DNA of 64,000 bases, taken from contig CM022951.1 in the NCBI GenBank assembly GCA_012931725.1, forward strand, positions 75,393,905 through 75,457,904, written 5' to 3'. Below are positions 51,432 to 62,922 of this stretch, one piece after another; the stretch's first letter is position 1, and every line of letters starts with the position of its first letter. Origin of the DNA: Litsea cubeba. Lineage: Eukaryota > Streptophyta > Magnoliopsida > Laurales > Lauraceae. The translations under genes and the position numbers were made by a program. The notes beneath the pieces are model-generated. The model had not been told where the DNA came from. It worked only from the letters and a program-made list of their open reading frames with translations, and searched no databases.

Positions 51432-54400
51432 CTACACAGCGTCAGGTATCAACACAACTGAGCCTGAAGTTTTCCGGGCCTCAAGGTCTGCATGAGCCTG
51501 AGCAGCATGTGACAAAGGGTAGGTATGATTAACACGAACCCGGAGCGTACCAGCCTCGACTTTAGCAAAAACTTCATTACAACATTCAAGTAGCTCTTCC
51601 CGAGTTGTATTATACCACCTGAGCAAAGGCCTAGTCAAGAACAAAGATTTTGCTGCGAGGGCTGACAACGGAACTGGATCTGGTGTACCTGATGACTGGC
51701 CATAGTTGACCATGTACCCCCGAGGCTTCAAGCATGCTAAAGATCCCTGCATAAATGACACTCCCAAATGAGCCTACCATGGAATTAGATTGTCATTATG
51801 GGATAAGTAAAATAATTTTCACTCAAAGTATGTATAAGTCCAAGTGGCACTCATGGGCCATGGCATTGGATAGATTCAAGATCATTGATCTGGTGGCACC
51901 ACCGTGGAAGTGTCGTGGACAGAAAGACATGGGAAATCTTTTATCTGGGACTTGGGTGGATTTATAGGAGGTAGGGTGGAAGAAAGATAAATTATGGATT
52001 CAAACAAGCTAGAGCTTAAGATGAAATATTATGCGGTAGGGTAATCTTTGGTCTGATATCTCGTGGTTGCAGCTTAAACTAGAATGATTGGTTGTGAGAA
52101 AAGGGAAGAATAGTTCTCATCCAATAAGTGATTACTTGTGAGAAGAGAAAACATGGTCTATGCTAATCTTAGATGGCTTAGCATTCAAAACTCCTGGGAC
52201 TTCCAATACCAGAGGGGTTTCTTGGTATGCAAAAGACATTTCAACAATCCACTATGGACAGGGGCGGACCTAGGTGGTTACGACACGGGTGCGATCACAC
52301 TTGCGAGACTCAAGAAATTTCTTAAATAATACCTTCAAAAATCTATTTTATTATTTAACTTCTTAACTTGATTATTGCCCGACCACCCAAACTAAAATCA
52401 TGGGTCCGCCATTGACTATGGAAGTTCCTACTTGTGAAATAAGTGCAGTCTCTCGACTTGAGTGCCTTCCTCCAATCGATTCAGTTCCTTTCCAACTTCA
52501 TGGGTGGAAAGCAGGTGCATGTTGATCTAAGATATCCGGGTACTAGCCATATGCCTACAGTCTCTTTATCGACAAAATATGATGGCAATACCAGTATTGG
52601 CACTCAACAGATGCAGGTAGGAAGCAATTTCACTGTCTTCTGGTAATCCAAGTTTGTCGCTAGATAAATTAGAATCAACAGTGTTACATTTTAGAAAATA
52701 AAAAAGCACCAAAGATATGTAATCGACCATTTTTTCTATAAAAGTCTTTAAATTAAGAATGTTCCATCAAATTTGGGAATGTTTAGAAGAATAAAAAAGT
52801 TTTACTTGTTTAGAAGATTAAAGTTACTAAATGATGCATTTTATTTTGTAATGCACATCTGTATGTCATGTCCTAGATTCGTAAAAATGTGGAGTTCTGA
52901 TTCTGGATTGCCCCATCAGTGAGGTTGCCGCCATCCCTCATGGAATGTGGAATTGTGGACTGATAAAATCTATAATGTTGGTTCCCCATACAACAGTTCC
53001 CAGTTGAAAAGACAAGAAATATCCAAGGATAAGACTCTGCCAATCCTCCCCAACCATCATGCAACTCCTTGGTATTGTAGGGAATCTTGAAGCATTTTTA
53101 CCTGGAATGTATCTTTACCGACAGAATCGTAGACAACATCGACTCCCTTTCCAGAAGTAATCTTATCGACACCAATGGCAAAATCCTCTTGGGTATAGAT
53201 TATTACATGGCGGCATCCATCCTCGGCTGCCTGAGCCGCTTTTGCTTCTGTTGAGACAGTTCCAATAACAGTGGCACCTAGGCCACTTGCCCACTGGCAC
53301 AATAAGGATCCGACTCCTCCAGCCGCTGCATGAACTAGGACAGTGTGACCAGGTTCAACCTGCAAGTGTAAGTTAGCACTTCAACTAGCTGGTTATCATG
53401 CATGTGCATGTAGGAGTGTCAAATTGAAGAAGAGATAAACATAAACACATGCAGAGGAGACACAAAAACACACACTGTAAAGTGCATCCAAGGGCATCTG
53501 TATAAAAATTTAAATATATGTACTGCAAGCACATGCCCCTGTATAAAGTATGAACATGCACGCTTGCATGTTCCAATGTATTATCCTTTCTTCAGGTAAA
53601 TTTCAAATGCATTATTGATATCTTCCATCATCATCTAGCCTTATCCCATCCAAGTGGGTTCCACAAATGCATTATTTTAATAGAGGTGATTTGGTACTTA
53701 CCAGAAGGACATGGTCTATATTTGGCAGGTTAAAGGTTTTATTTAAGGAACACTAAAGAGTTCACATCACCATGAGCATTAATTAGGATGAAGACAGACA
53801 GAACACATGCAACATACCGATACTAAATCATTTGAGAAGTGACTAACCTTAAAGCATCTGCGAACTAAGAACTGCGCCGTCATACCCTTAATCATGATGG
53901 ATGCTGCAACAATAGGATCAATAGAAGGTGGAACATGAACTGCAATGCTGGCAGGAATGATCTGTTCTTCTGTGTAAGAAGCCAACTGATTGCCACCAAT
54001 TGCAACAATGTCCCCTACTTTCCAGCCAGTTAATCCAGGGCCTACAGCCGTCACCACTCCTGCTGCCTCATGACCTGCAAGACAGAGATCAAGCTACTTG
54101 GGAGAGGATGGAAACAGATATATCACTAGAGGAAGGATTTTTATTCGTATCTGTAACAGATATATCTTTGTTGAACATGGAGTGTCCTAGTTGCATAGTT
54201 GGTCATTTGACAATGAGGGTAAGGTAAAATGAAAGGTTCACTGTCATCTCTATGATAAACCAACTATCAACATGGAATGCTTATATTGCTGTTTTCTATT
54301 AAAAAAAAAATTATTCCAAAGATCAAAAGCAAAATATTTTGCATGGCCAACACATGGCTTTAGGCTTTTGGCCTAAGTGGAAAGTATTTGAAGAATAGTC

Positions 54401-57400
54401 ATCCAAGTTTGAAGTTGAACTGAGCAAATAAAACGGTATCTATAATTTGGAAGAAATATGAGTATCTGAGAACTAGATATATAAACAACAGATAGAATCA
54501 TTAGACAATGCAAACTCGGTTTTCTTTCTGTTGGGCACAAGCAAAAGTGGACTGGTTACCTGGTGTATAAGGCAATGCTGTTTTATAAATTCCTTTGCGG
54601 TAATACACATCTACAAAGTTGAGCCCAACTGCTTTGTTTCTCACACGAATCTCACCCTCCTTTGGTTCTCCTACTTCCACATCCTCCCACTTCAGGACCT
54701 AGATTTTTCAAAATCTTTAACCATTAAATGAAAAGGAAGCATCCAAAAACAATATCATCTCAAAAAGTGGAAAAAAAAAAAAAAATCCAAACAGAGCCAG
54801 TGATCATCACCACATTGCAAAAAATGTCACAAATAATACAAATCCTTCAATCAAACCCTCCACTGTGCAGTGGAATGCACTCAAATTTCACCCTGTCAGA
54901 GTAGTATTGACCATTGTATTATATCATTCCAACATTGAAACCATTCATATTTCACTTCTTTTTATTGATAGTTATGGGTGCCCTGATCACCCATCGCCTT
55001 CCTTAATCTACGATGAGACTTTCTTATTCCACGTCTCCCTGTGAGTGGTTTTCCCAGTGGGCCCCACAGGGGTCCGACATGATCACTCCTCTGTTTGGAA
55101 GATGATTGTGTGGGGATATTTCCTAGCTCACCGGATAACTGGCCTGATTCTCCATCCCGTGCTGCCGCGCCGGCTAATCCACCTCGGCAAAGCTCATCTC
55201 AAACGTCCGCGCTCCGCCTGCTCGGCCAAGTGCTCCCACTTCGGCAAAAACCTCACCTCGGCTTCCCGCCCTCGGCTTCCGCCCTCGGCTCCCCGACCTC
55301 AGCGTCACACCCCGACCTCGGTCAGGGCTAGCCAAGGTAGGGCCTGACAGCTGTCCACCCTTGGACACTTAAGCACGATAGAGCACGCGCGACAAGACAA
55401 GGGCACGCCCATACTCTCTGACAGAGCCTCCCATGCCGCCCACGTCCTCTGACAGAACGGCGTCCACAGACGCCCGGGTATGGCCCGATGCGACACGACA
55501 TGTCACGATGGGATAGCTCCCTGACAGGGTCACCTCCTTGTCCCCTCTCCTCCCCAATAAAAGGGGCCAAACCAGAACAGCAAGGGGACAGTCTCTCCCC
55601 CGTCCGAGAGAACCACTGGTATCACCTTCTCCCCCAAAATCTCCTCCTACTGTCCAGTACTCATACTGACTTAGGCATCGGAGAGCCCTGCGCTGCCCAC
55701 AGCCAGGGTCCTCTGACCTGTTTCTTCTCCCTCTTCCAGGTTCTCAGGCATCGGTTCTTCCATCATCAGCGAGGAGACGGGGAGCCTCAGTCTTCGTCCT
55801 CCTCAGTGAGTCGCAAGAACACCACCCCCCCGGGTCCGTGAATTTTTGTGCACTTACAATTGGCGGCCGTCTGTGGGAAACGCTACAAAAAGCCATCTTC
55901 CCAAACACCATGCCTCGGAGAACCAGAAAGGGAAAGGAACCGCTGACACTGTCGACACAGCTGCCGACGGTCCCCCACCGGGAAAGGTCAGGAGCAAGAT
56001 CTAATCCAGCAAGCGTCCAACAGCAGGGTACTCAGTCGGGTTCATCCTCTAAGGGTTCGACCTCGACTCCACCTTCCAAAAGGCGCACCCTGAAGGACAA
56101 CAGAAGCAACCAAGCTCCGGACAACAACCACGACATCAGAAAGTGGCTTGATCGACGCATCGAGCAAGCAGTACGACAAAACTTGGAGGCTGCCGGTTTC
56201 GCTCGAGTTCGACCAAACTCTGACGGTCTCGGCACATCTCCCCTCTCTCCAGAGATCAGGAGCTTCCCCCTTCCCGAAGACTTCAAAATCCCGAGGTTCG
56301 TCGTTTACGACGGAACCTCGGATCCAGCAGCACACCTCCGGCACTTCACTCAGAGGATGTCGGTGTGGAGCGATGCAGGCCACCTAAACTGCAGAGTCTT
56401 CTCCTCCAGCCTCGGGGACCTCCCCCTAAAGTGGTTCTGCGCACTCCCCCAAGGATCATCAAAAGTTGGCAGCAGCTCCGGAATTCCTTCATGACGAAGT
56501 TCCAAGCTCACAGGGTCATCCCCAGATCGATCGCCGACCTGATGGCCCTCAGAATGAAGCAGGCCGAGAGCGTCACGCAGTTCGCCAAAAGGTTCTGGAC
56601 TGTCTACAGCCAGATCGAGGATACTACAGATGCAATAGCGATCCTGTCTTTCCAACAAGCCCTCCTGCCAGGCAACGAGCTTCGAAGGGACCTGGTCATG
56701 CATCCCGTGGTCACTATGGCAGCGCTGATGACAAGGGTAAACCAGTTCGCCAGGCAAGAAGCAGACGAAACCCGAGCCCAGAAGTATTTCAATGGCAATC
56801 AACAGGCAGCGTCCACCTCGGCAGACGCCTCCATCTCGGCGGATGCCTCCAGCTCCGCAGCAGCGTCCATCTCGGCGGACGCCTCCATCTCGGCGGATGC
56901 CTCCAGCTCCGCGGCAGCGTCCATCTCGGCGGACGCCTCCATGACAGAAGTCTCCTCCAGCTCGGGGGGCTGCTGAAGCCTCCAATCATTTTTCAGCTTC
57001 GACCGCCCGTCAGCTTTGATCGCACGAACCTCTACCGTCATTTCTGGCGGCACGGTCCTCTACTGTCAGCTTCGATGGCGCCGTCAGCTGCGACGACGTC
57101 GGTACGACCCTCTACTGTCGGCTTCGATCGTACGACCCTCTACCGTCATGACGGCACGGTCCTCTGCTGTCAGCCTTGATCGCACGGTCCTCTGCCGCCA
57201 CTAGTCGTCCAGAGCTTCGTACCCCTGGTGACGAGCCAGTGGGATCTCCATTGCGTGCGGCAGGCGCATCTCGGCCCTCGCGCCCGATGCCCGGCACAGG
57301 CCCCTGGTGACAAGCCAGTGGGATCTCCATTGCGTGCGGCAGGCGCATCTCGGCCCTCGCGCCAGATGCCCGGCACAGGCCCCTGGTGACGAGCCAGTGG

Positions 57401-60400
57401 GATCTCCATTGCGTGCGGCAGGCGCATCTCGGCCCTCGCGCCCGATGCCCGGCACAGGCCCCTGGTGACAAGCCAGTGGGATCTCCATTGCGTGCGGCAG
57501 GCGCATCTCGGCCACGCGCCAGATGCCCGGCACAGGCCCCTGGTGACGAGCCAGTGGGATCTCCATTGCGTGCGGCAGGCGCATCTCGGCCCTCGCGCCC
57601 GATGCCCGGCACAGGCCCCTGGTGACAAACCAGTGGGATCTCCATTGCGTGCGGCAGGCGCATCTCGGCCCTCGCGCCCGATGCCCGGCACAGGCCCCTG
57701 GTGACAAGCCAGTGGGATCTCCATTGCGTGCGGCAGGCGCATCTCGGCCCTCGCGCCCGATGCCCGGCACAGGCCCCTGGTGACAAGCCAGTGGGATCTC
57801 CATTGCGTGCGGCAGGCGCATCTCGGCCCTCGCGCCAGATGCCCGGCACAGGCCCCTGGTGACGAGCCAGTGGGATCTCCATTGCGTGCGGCAGGCGCAT
57901 CTCGGCCCTCGCGCCCGGTGCCCGGCACAGGCCCCGGGTGACGAGCCAGTGGGATCTCCATTGCGTGCGGCAGGCGCATCTCGGCCACGCGCCAGATGCC
58001 CGGCACAGGCCCCTGGTGACAAGCCAGTGGGATCTCCATTGCGTGCGGCAGGCGCATCTCGGCCCTCGCGCCAGATGCCCGGCACAGGCCCCTGGTGACG
58101 AGCCAGTGGGATCTCCATTGCGTGCGGCAGGGCGCATCTCGGCCCTCGCGCCCGATGCCCGGCACAGGCCCCTGGTGACGAGCCAGTGGGATCTCCATTG
58201 CGTGCGGCAGGCGCATCTCGGCCCTCGCGCCCGATGCCCGGCACAGGCCCTGGTGACAAGCCAGTGGGATCTCCATTGCGTGCGGCAGGTGCATCTCGGC
58301 CCTCGCGCCAGATGCCCGGCACAGGCCCCTGGTGACGAGCCAGTGGGATCTCCATTGCGTGCGGCAGGCGCATCTCGGCCCTCGCGCCCGATGCCCGGCA
58401 ACAGGCCCCTGGTGACAAGCCAGTGGGATCTCCATTGCGTGCGGCAGGCGCATCTCGGCCACGCGCCAGATGCCCGGCACAGGCCCCTGGTGACGAGCCA
58501 GTGGGATCTCCATTGCGTGCGGCAGGCGCATCTCGGCCCTCGCGCCCGGATGCCCGGCACAGGCCCCTGGTGACAAGCCAGTGGATCTCCATTGCGTGCG
58601 GCAGGCGCATCTCGGCCCTCGCGCCAGATGCCCGGCACAGGCCCCTGGTGACGAGCCAGTGGGATCTCCATTGCGTGCGGCAGGCGCATCTCGGCCCTCC
58701 GCGCCCGATGCCCGGCACAGGCCCCCTGGTGACAAGCCAGTGGGATCTCCATTGCGTGCGGCAGGCGCATCTCGGCCACGCGCCAGATGCCCGGCACAGG
58801 CCCCTGTTGACGAGCCAGTGGGATCTCCATTGCGTGCGGCAGGCGCATCTCGGCCCTCGCGCCCGATGCCCGGCACAGGCCCCTGGTGACAAGCCAGTGG
58901 GATCTCCATTGCGTGCGGCAGGCGCATCTCGGCCCTCGCGCCCGATGCCCGGCACAGGCCCCTGGTGACAAGCCAGTGGGATCTCCATTGCGTGCGGCAG
59001 GCGCATCTCGGCCCTCGCGCCAGATGCCCGGCACAGGCCCCTGGTGACGAGCCAGTGGGATCTCCATTGCGTGCGGCAGGCGCATCTCGGCCCTCGCGCC
59101 CGATGCCCGGCACAGGCCCCTGGTGACAAGCCGGAGGGATCTCCATTGCGTGCGGCAGGCGCATCTCGGCCACGCGCCAGATGCCCGGCACAGGCCCCTG
59201 GTGAAGAGCCGGAGGGATCTCCATTGCGTGCGGCAGGCGCATCTCGGCCACGCGCCCGATGCCCGGCACAGGCCCCTGGTGAAGAGCCAGTGGGATCTCC
59301 ATTAGCGCATCTCGGTACCCATTCTCCAGTTCGGCAGTTGTGTGGCTCTCCAGCTCGGCAGAAGCACCCTGTTACAGCTTAGCAGTGATGCCGACCTCTA
59401 GCTCTGGTCCATTGCCAGCCAGTCATCCTCCATGATACTTACCTTCTGACCTCAAAGAGCAGTCTATTGAGCTCAGAAGCTGGGGGGCTATTGTGTGGGG
59501 ATATTTCCTAGCTCACCGGATAACTGGCCTGATTCTCCATCCCGTGCTGCCGCGCCGGCTAATCTACCTCGGCAAAGCTCATCTCAAACGTCCGCGCTCC
59601 GCCTGCTCGGCCAAGTGCTCCCACTTCGGCAAAAGCCTCACCTCGGCTTCCCGCCCTCGGCTTCCGCCCTCGGGTCCCCGACCTCAGCGTCACACCCCGA
59701 CCTCGGTCAGGGCTAGCCAAGGTAGGGCCTGACAGCTGTCCACCCTTGGACACTTAAGCACGATAGAGCACGCGCGACAAGACAAGGGCACGCCCATACT
59801 CTCTGACAGAGCCTCCCATGCCGCCCACGTCCTCTGACAGAACGGCGTCCACAGACGCCCGGGTATGGCCCGATGCGACACGACATGTCACGATGGGATA
59901 GCTCCCTGACAGGGTCACCTCCTTGTCCCCTCTCCTCCCCAATAAAAGGGGCCAAACCAGAACAGCAAGGGGACAGTCTCTCCCCCGTCCGAGAGAACCA
60001 CTGGTATCACCTTCTCCCCCAAAATCTCCTCCTACTGTCCAGTACTCATACTGACTTAGGCATCGGAGAGCCCTGCGCTGCCCACAGCCAGGGTCCTCTG
60101 ACCTGTTTCTTCTCCCTCTTCCAGGTTCTCAGGCATCGGTTCTTCCATCATCAGCGAGGAGACGGGGAGCCTCAGTCTTCGTCCTCCTCAGTGAGTCGCA
60201 AGAACACCACCCCCCGGGTCCGTGAATTTTTGTGCACTTACAATGATCATTCCCAACTTGCTTGTTTTAGTTTATCCAACAGGAGTGAATTTAGAGCCAT
60301 TCCTAATCCCACAACTCCAAGCCCATGACTGGATGCTTAAAATCTAATTACTACCCGTAACTGATGGTCGAAGACGGTTCAATTTAAATAAATACCCAAC

Positions 60401-60745
60401 AAACAACCCAAATAATCAACTAGCTAAGTTACTATTTAGAAGAAATACTGCAATTAAAAGTGTTTGAATTTGATTCAATAAATTGTAAAATGAAGTGGGT
60501 CTCCATGAATTTGTCTATCACATGGCCTGATCAAGCTCCAGGCTAGTAGACACTTCCAAAAACTACTACAAAGTGCACGATTATGCACACACAGAGAGAC
60601 ACATGTATATATTTCATTCAGATTTTTTTTTGTTCTTTCACAAGCATATTGAGAGAGAGAAGACAAAGGGATGATTGAAAGCAGAAGGAATGAATGGACT
60701 TGCCTCAGGGCCACCATTTTCATAGACTCTGATTGCTTTAACCAT
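51432..60745 (-). CDS. NADPH:quinone oxidoreductase (zeta-crystallin/QOR type), complete
   Basis: Five exons (60745-60704, 54698-54560, 54074-53848, 53359-53102, 51746-51432) join in frame to 326 aa, typical for plant quinone oxidoreductases of the medium-chain dehydrogenase family. These reduce quinones or reactive enals with NADPH. The start is MVKAIRVYENGGPE. The groES-like half has VGLNFVDVYYRKG and GPGLTGWKVGDIVA. The Rossmann nucleotide site is VLVHAAAGGVGSLLCQWA. The C-terminus reads GYMVNYGQSSGTPDPVPLS and ends KTSGSVVLIPDAV. No zinc cysteines are seen, as expected for QORs. Intron 1 uses a GC donor and contains a 5.1-kb LTR element. No lesion was found in the exons. Confidence 0.95.
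55107..55858 (+). repeat. 5' LTR
   Basis: 752 bp, from TGTGTGGGG to CACTTACA. By eye it differs from the 3' LTR by three substitutions and one base in a C run. A TATA-like AATAAAAGG lies near 55555. Confidence 0.95.
55910..56976 (+). pseudogene. Gag of the LTR element, one frameshift
   Basis: It starts MPRRTRKGKEPLTLST. The gag core follows: FPLPEDFKIPRFVVYDGTSD, then LGDLPLKWFCALPQG. One base appears missing near 56458. The second frame continues IIKSWQQLRNSFMTKF and AHRVIPRSIADLMALRMKQ, the retrotransposon gag motif. The tail is a Ser/Ala-rich repeat, then a stop at 56976. No zinc knuckle was seen. The frameshift means the copy probably relies on gag and pol from other elements. Confidence 0.85.
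56809..56945 (+). repeat. 54-bp coding minisatellite at the gag C-terminus
   Basis: About 2.5 copies of a 54-bp unit, itself three related 18-bp blocks, encode repeats of the type ASISADASISADASSSAA. The length is a multiple of three, so the frame is kept. Confidence 0.8.
57225..59315. repeat. 79-bp tandem array (26 full units plus one truncated)
   Basis: The unit runs from TGGTGACGAGCCAGTGGGAT through GCGTGCGGCAGGCGCATCTC to GATGCCCGGCACAGGCCCC. Variants GACGAG/GACAAG and CGCCCGATG/CGCCAGATG alternate along much of the array, hinting at a two-unit higher-order repeat. Single-base indels occur in several units. It occupies the place where pol would be. Confidence 0.95.
59492..60242 (+). repeat. 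3' LTR
   Basis: 751 bp, the near-identical partner of the 5' LTR. It ends CACTTACA, followed by the target duplication ATGAT. Confidence 0.95.
60698..60704 (-). other. GC-AG intron donor of the oxidoreductase gene
   Basis: Exon 1 ends CCTGAG and the intron begins GCAAGT. This is the standard context for the rare GC donor. The next exon resumes in frame after CTAG at 54698. No GT donor nearby keeps the conserved protein sequence. Confidence 0.8.
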
Positions 60746-62649
60746 CGCAGGGATATACCGATTGGGTAAGACGGGAGTGCTATTCCTGCCTCTGCTCGAA
60801 AAGTGAAAATTTTGTTATGACAAGAAGACTTGGGGCGATGATGTGTGCTTCCACTTCCAGCATATAAATGGGAAAGTTCTTAATAGCTTTACAAATGGGC
60901 AAGGCTCAATGGACCAAGCTGTACACAGTACACACAGCCCACTAAGTTTGGGTGAGATCCGAATTTATTAAATGGTTGGATCTAGCGTATAAACAATTGA
61001 ATGAACTGCTAACCATTATATTTTTAGGAATGATGTCAAGGAATCCTTAAAATCCCAATATTTTCATGTGGGTCCCCAGGTGGTCTCATCACATACTTAA
61101 ACTTACTTTATCCTAAACACAAGCTAAGGAGAGCCTTATCCTTTATAAATAGTCACAGCACCTCCTTTTTTTGTTTTGCTTGTTTTTCTGTACTCACAAT
61201 AGGGCCCACCTGATGGTCCAAGGGACCTCCTCTTATTGTCACTGCACTTTTGGATTTGCATCCATCATAATAGACTGGATTGTTGGATCTATGATGCACC
61301 CATTTTAACAGTAAGAATTCGTGGTCTGTTTCATCAAGGGTTGGGATGATCAGGTGAGGTCTTTTTTTTTTTTTTTACATAGGTAGCCCCAACCAGATTT
61401 TCAAATCCCCAGCCCGTCCCCATGTGGGCCCCACAGCGATGGGCATGGATCACTGCTGTACCGGTAATTTTGAGGACTTGGACATCGTTTTGAAACAAAG
61501 TCTTGAACTCTGTAATAAGCTCATGGTTAAACGGAGGACTTCTTAGGAAAAAAAAACAAGAGGAGGATAGCAAGCACTTTATATGATATCTTTTGACCTG
61601 AGTTGGGTTTAGAGTGAATTTTAAATTTTGGCCACCCCACTGTCCCCTATCTCTTCTTTATTTATATGATTAATTAAAATATCTTTAATAAATTAAAGAA
61701 ATTCCCCTAAATTAAAATACATATCTTGTGTTGGGTTATTTGTAGAGATTTTTAATAAATTATAAATACACATCTTATGTTGGGTAATTTGTAGAGAATA
61801 TTAGGTAGTAGGGGTGTTCATGGGAAGCCAAGCTGACTAGCTGAGGCATATGCTGGCCTTAAAAACACAAGCCCATCTATGGTGTGGAACACGAGATACC
61901 CTAGTGGCAAGAGTGTCTCATATGGATAGGTAGGTTGTCCCACTAATCATGTATCACTTACCCATCTAGCAAAAATAAAAGGAAAAAAAAAAAAAACCAC
62001 ACACACACAAGCCCATCTTTGGCCCAAATCGAACTCGACAATTAATGTTTAATTGAGCTCATTCTGCTTTAACCATGTCAAGCCCGAGCCCAAACATTTA
62101 GTCAATTTGGCACAAGCCTCATTAAAGCCCGACGGTCTGGAGAAGTTCTCTAACAAGTATCCATTTTACCCTTTTTCCCCTTCTTAGTAAAGGCATTCTT
62201 ACATCAATGAAAGGAAGGAGGTTGTTTTTTTTTTTTTTTTTGATAAAAGAAAATGAGGGAGAATTTAACCAAAAGTCTAAGAAGTCAAACCACCTTTTTG
62301 TTTTCTACTGTCTTCCATTAATAGAAATAAAAGAGTGATTATCAAAAGTCTACAAAGGTGAACTTCTTGCATGGTAATTAAATTTATATTAATCTACAGT
62401 CTAGGAAGTGAAACCGTCTATATGGTAATTGAATTCACATTACCTCCATATTAAGAAGGCAAAAGGTCTTGAATGATTAATGAATTTAATAGACCAACCG
62501 TCATCATAGAAGGTGAAGATTGTCTTGGATAATAAATTAATATAATTAACCTATACAATCTTGCACTGTGCATGCATCTTGTTTGGTGGTAGACGGGGTT
62601 GTTTGTGTATGACCCAAACCAATTTGATTTTGTCCATCAGAGGCCTCAT
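60746..62649. other. Upstream region of the oxidoreductase gene and intergenic DNA
   Basis: The promoter of the minus-strand oxidoreductase gene should lie in the first few hundred bases. No further gene is seen. A hAT-type end (TAGGGGTGTTCATGGG) occurs at about 61808 without a matching other end. A short motif (AAGTCTA.GAAGT.AAACC) repeats around 62270-62420. Poly-T lies at 62225-62241. Confidence 0.45.
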
Positions 62650-62854
62650 TTTAAAAGGCACCTCTTAAGTGATACCATATTAAAAGAGACAGGATAAAGA
62701 AGTTTGTACTGCTGCCCAAATCAACTAATGAAAGTTACACAGCCATATCACTTGATATTAGCAGAAAGTACTAGTCTTTCAAATACAAATGACTGTCCTA
62801 ATAACTTGTCATACCAGAAAATAAAGGTCCCAATCTGAATTTCACAAAGAACAA
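62650..62854 (-). repeat. 3'-UTR-like segment of a duplicated oxidoreductase copy
   Basis: This resembles 51290-51431, the 3' UTR of the intact gene: both contain CCCAAATCAAC, TACACAGCCAT and GATATTA-type blocks in the same order before the last-exon end. Confidence 0.65.
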
Positions 62855-62922
62855 CTAGGAAGCATCAGGTATCAGCACAACCGAACCGGGAGTTTTCCAG
62901 GCTGTAAGGTTGGCATGAGCCC
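62855..62922 (-). pseudogene. Last-exon scrap of a second quinone oxidoreductase copy
   Basis: The minus strand reads AHANLTAWKTPGSVVLIPDA then a stop, against AHADLEARKTSGSVVLIPDA in the intact gene. Only about 22 codons remain. At 62923 the sequence changes abruptly to the duplicated 3' flank. Confidence 0.85.

Larger units (their letters stand above)
55107..60242 (+). mobile_element. Gag-only LTR retrotransposon with internal tandem array (TR-GAG-like)
   Basis: Two long direct repeats bound the element, flanked by the target duplication ATGAT (55102-55106 and 60243-60247). After the left LTR comes ATTGGCGGCCGTCTGTGGGA, the primer-binding region type of plant Ty3/gypsy elements. A purine tract (AGAAGCTGGGGGG, ~59475) precedes the right LTR. 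Inside are a gag region, then repeat DNA. No protease, reverse transcriptase, RNase H or integrase was seen. It sits in intron 1 of the oxidoreductase gene, in the opposite orientation. Confidence 0.93.

Noticed and set aside
55045..55347. Open frames within the LTR, repeated at 59493-59732
   Set aside because: Identical in both LTRs and on both strands, with no domain. They are LTR sequence, not genes.
57112..59302. Three overlapping minus-strand open frames of 640-710 codons
   Set aside because: They are frame readings of a 79-bp tandem repeat without stop words on that strand. They have no domain, and their arginine- and alanine-rich composition is what the GC-rich unit gives.
57225..59315. 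CRISPR-like appearance of regular repeats
   Set aside because: Units are contiguous with no unique spacers, and the organism is a plant.
57386..59382. Several plus-strand open frames of 79-211 codons
   Set aside because: Also products of the 79-bp repeat, broken at unit indels.
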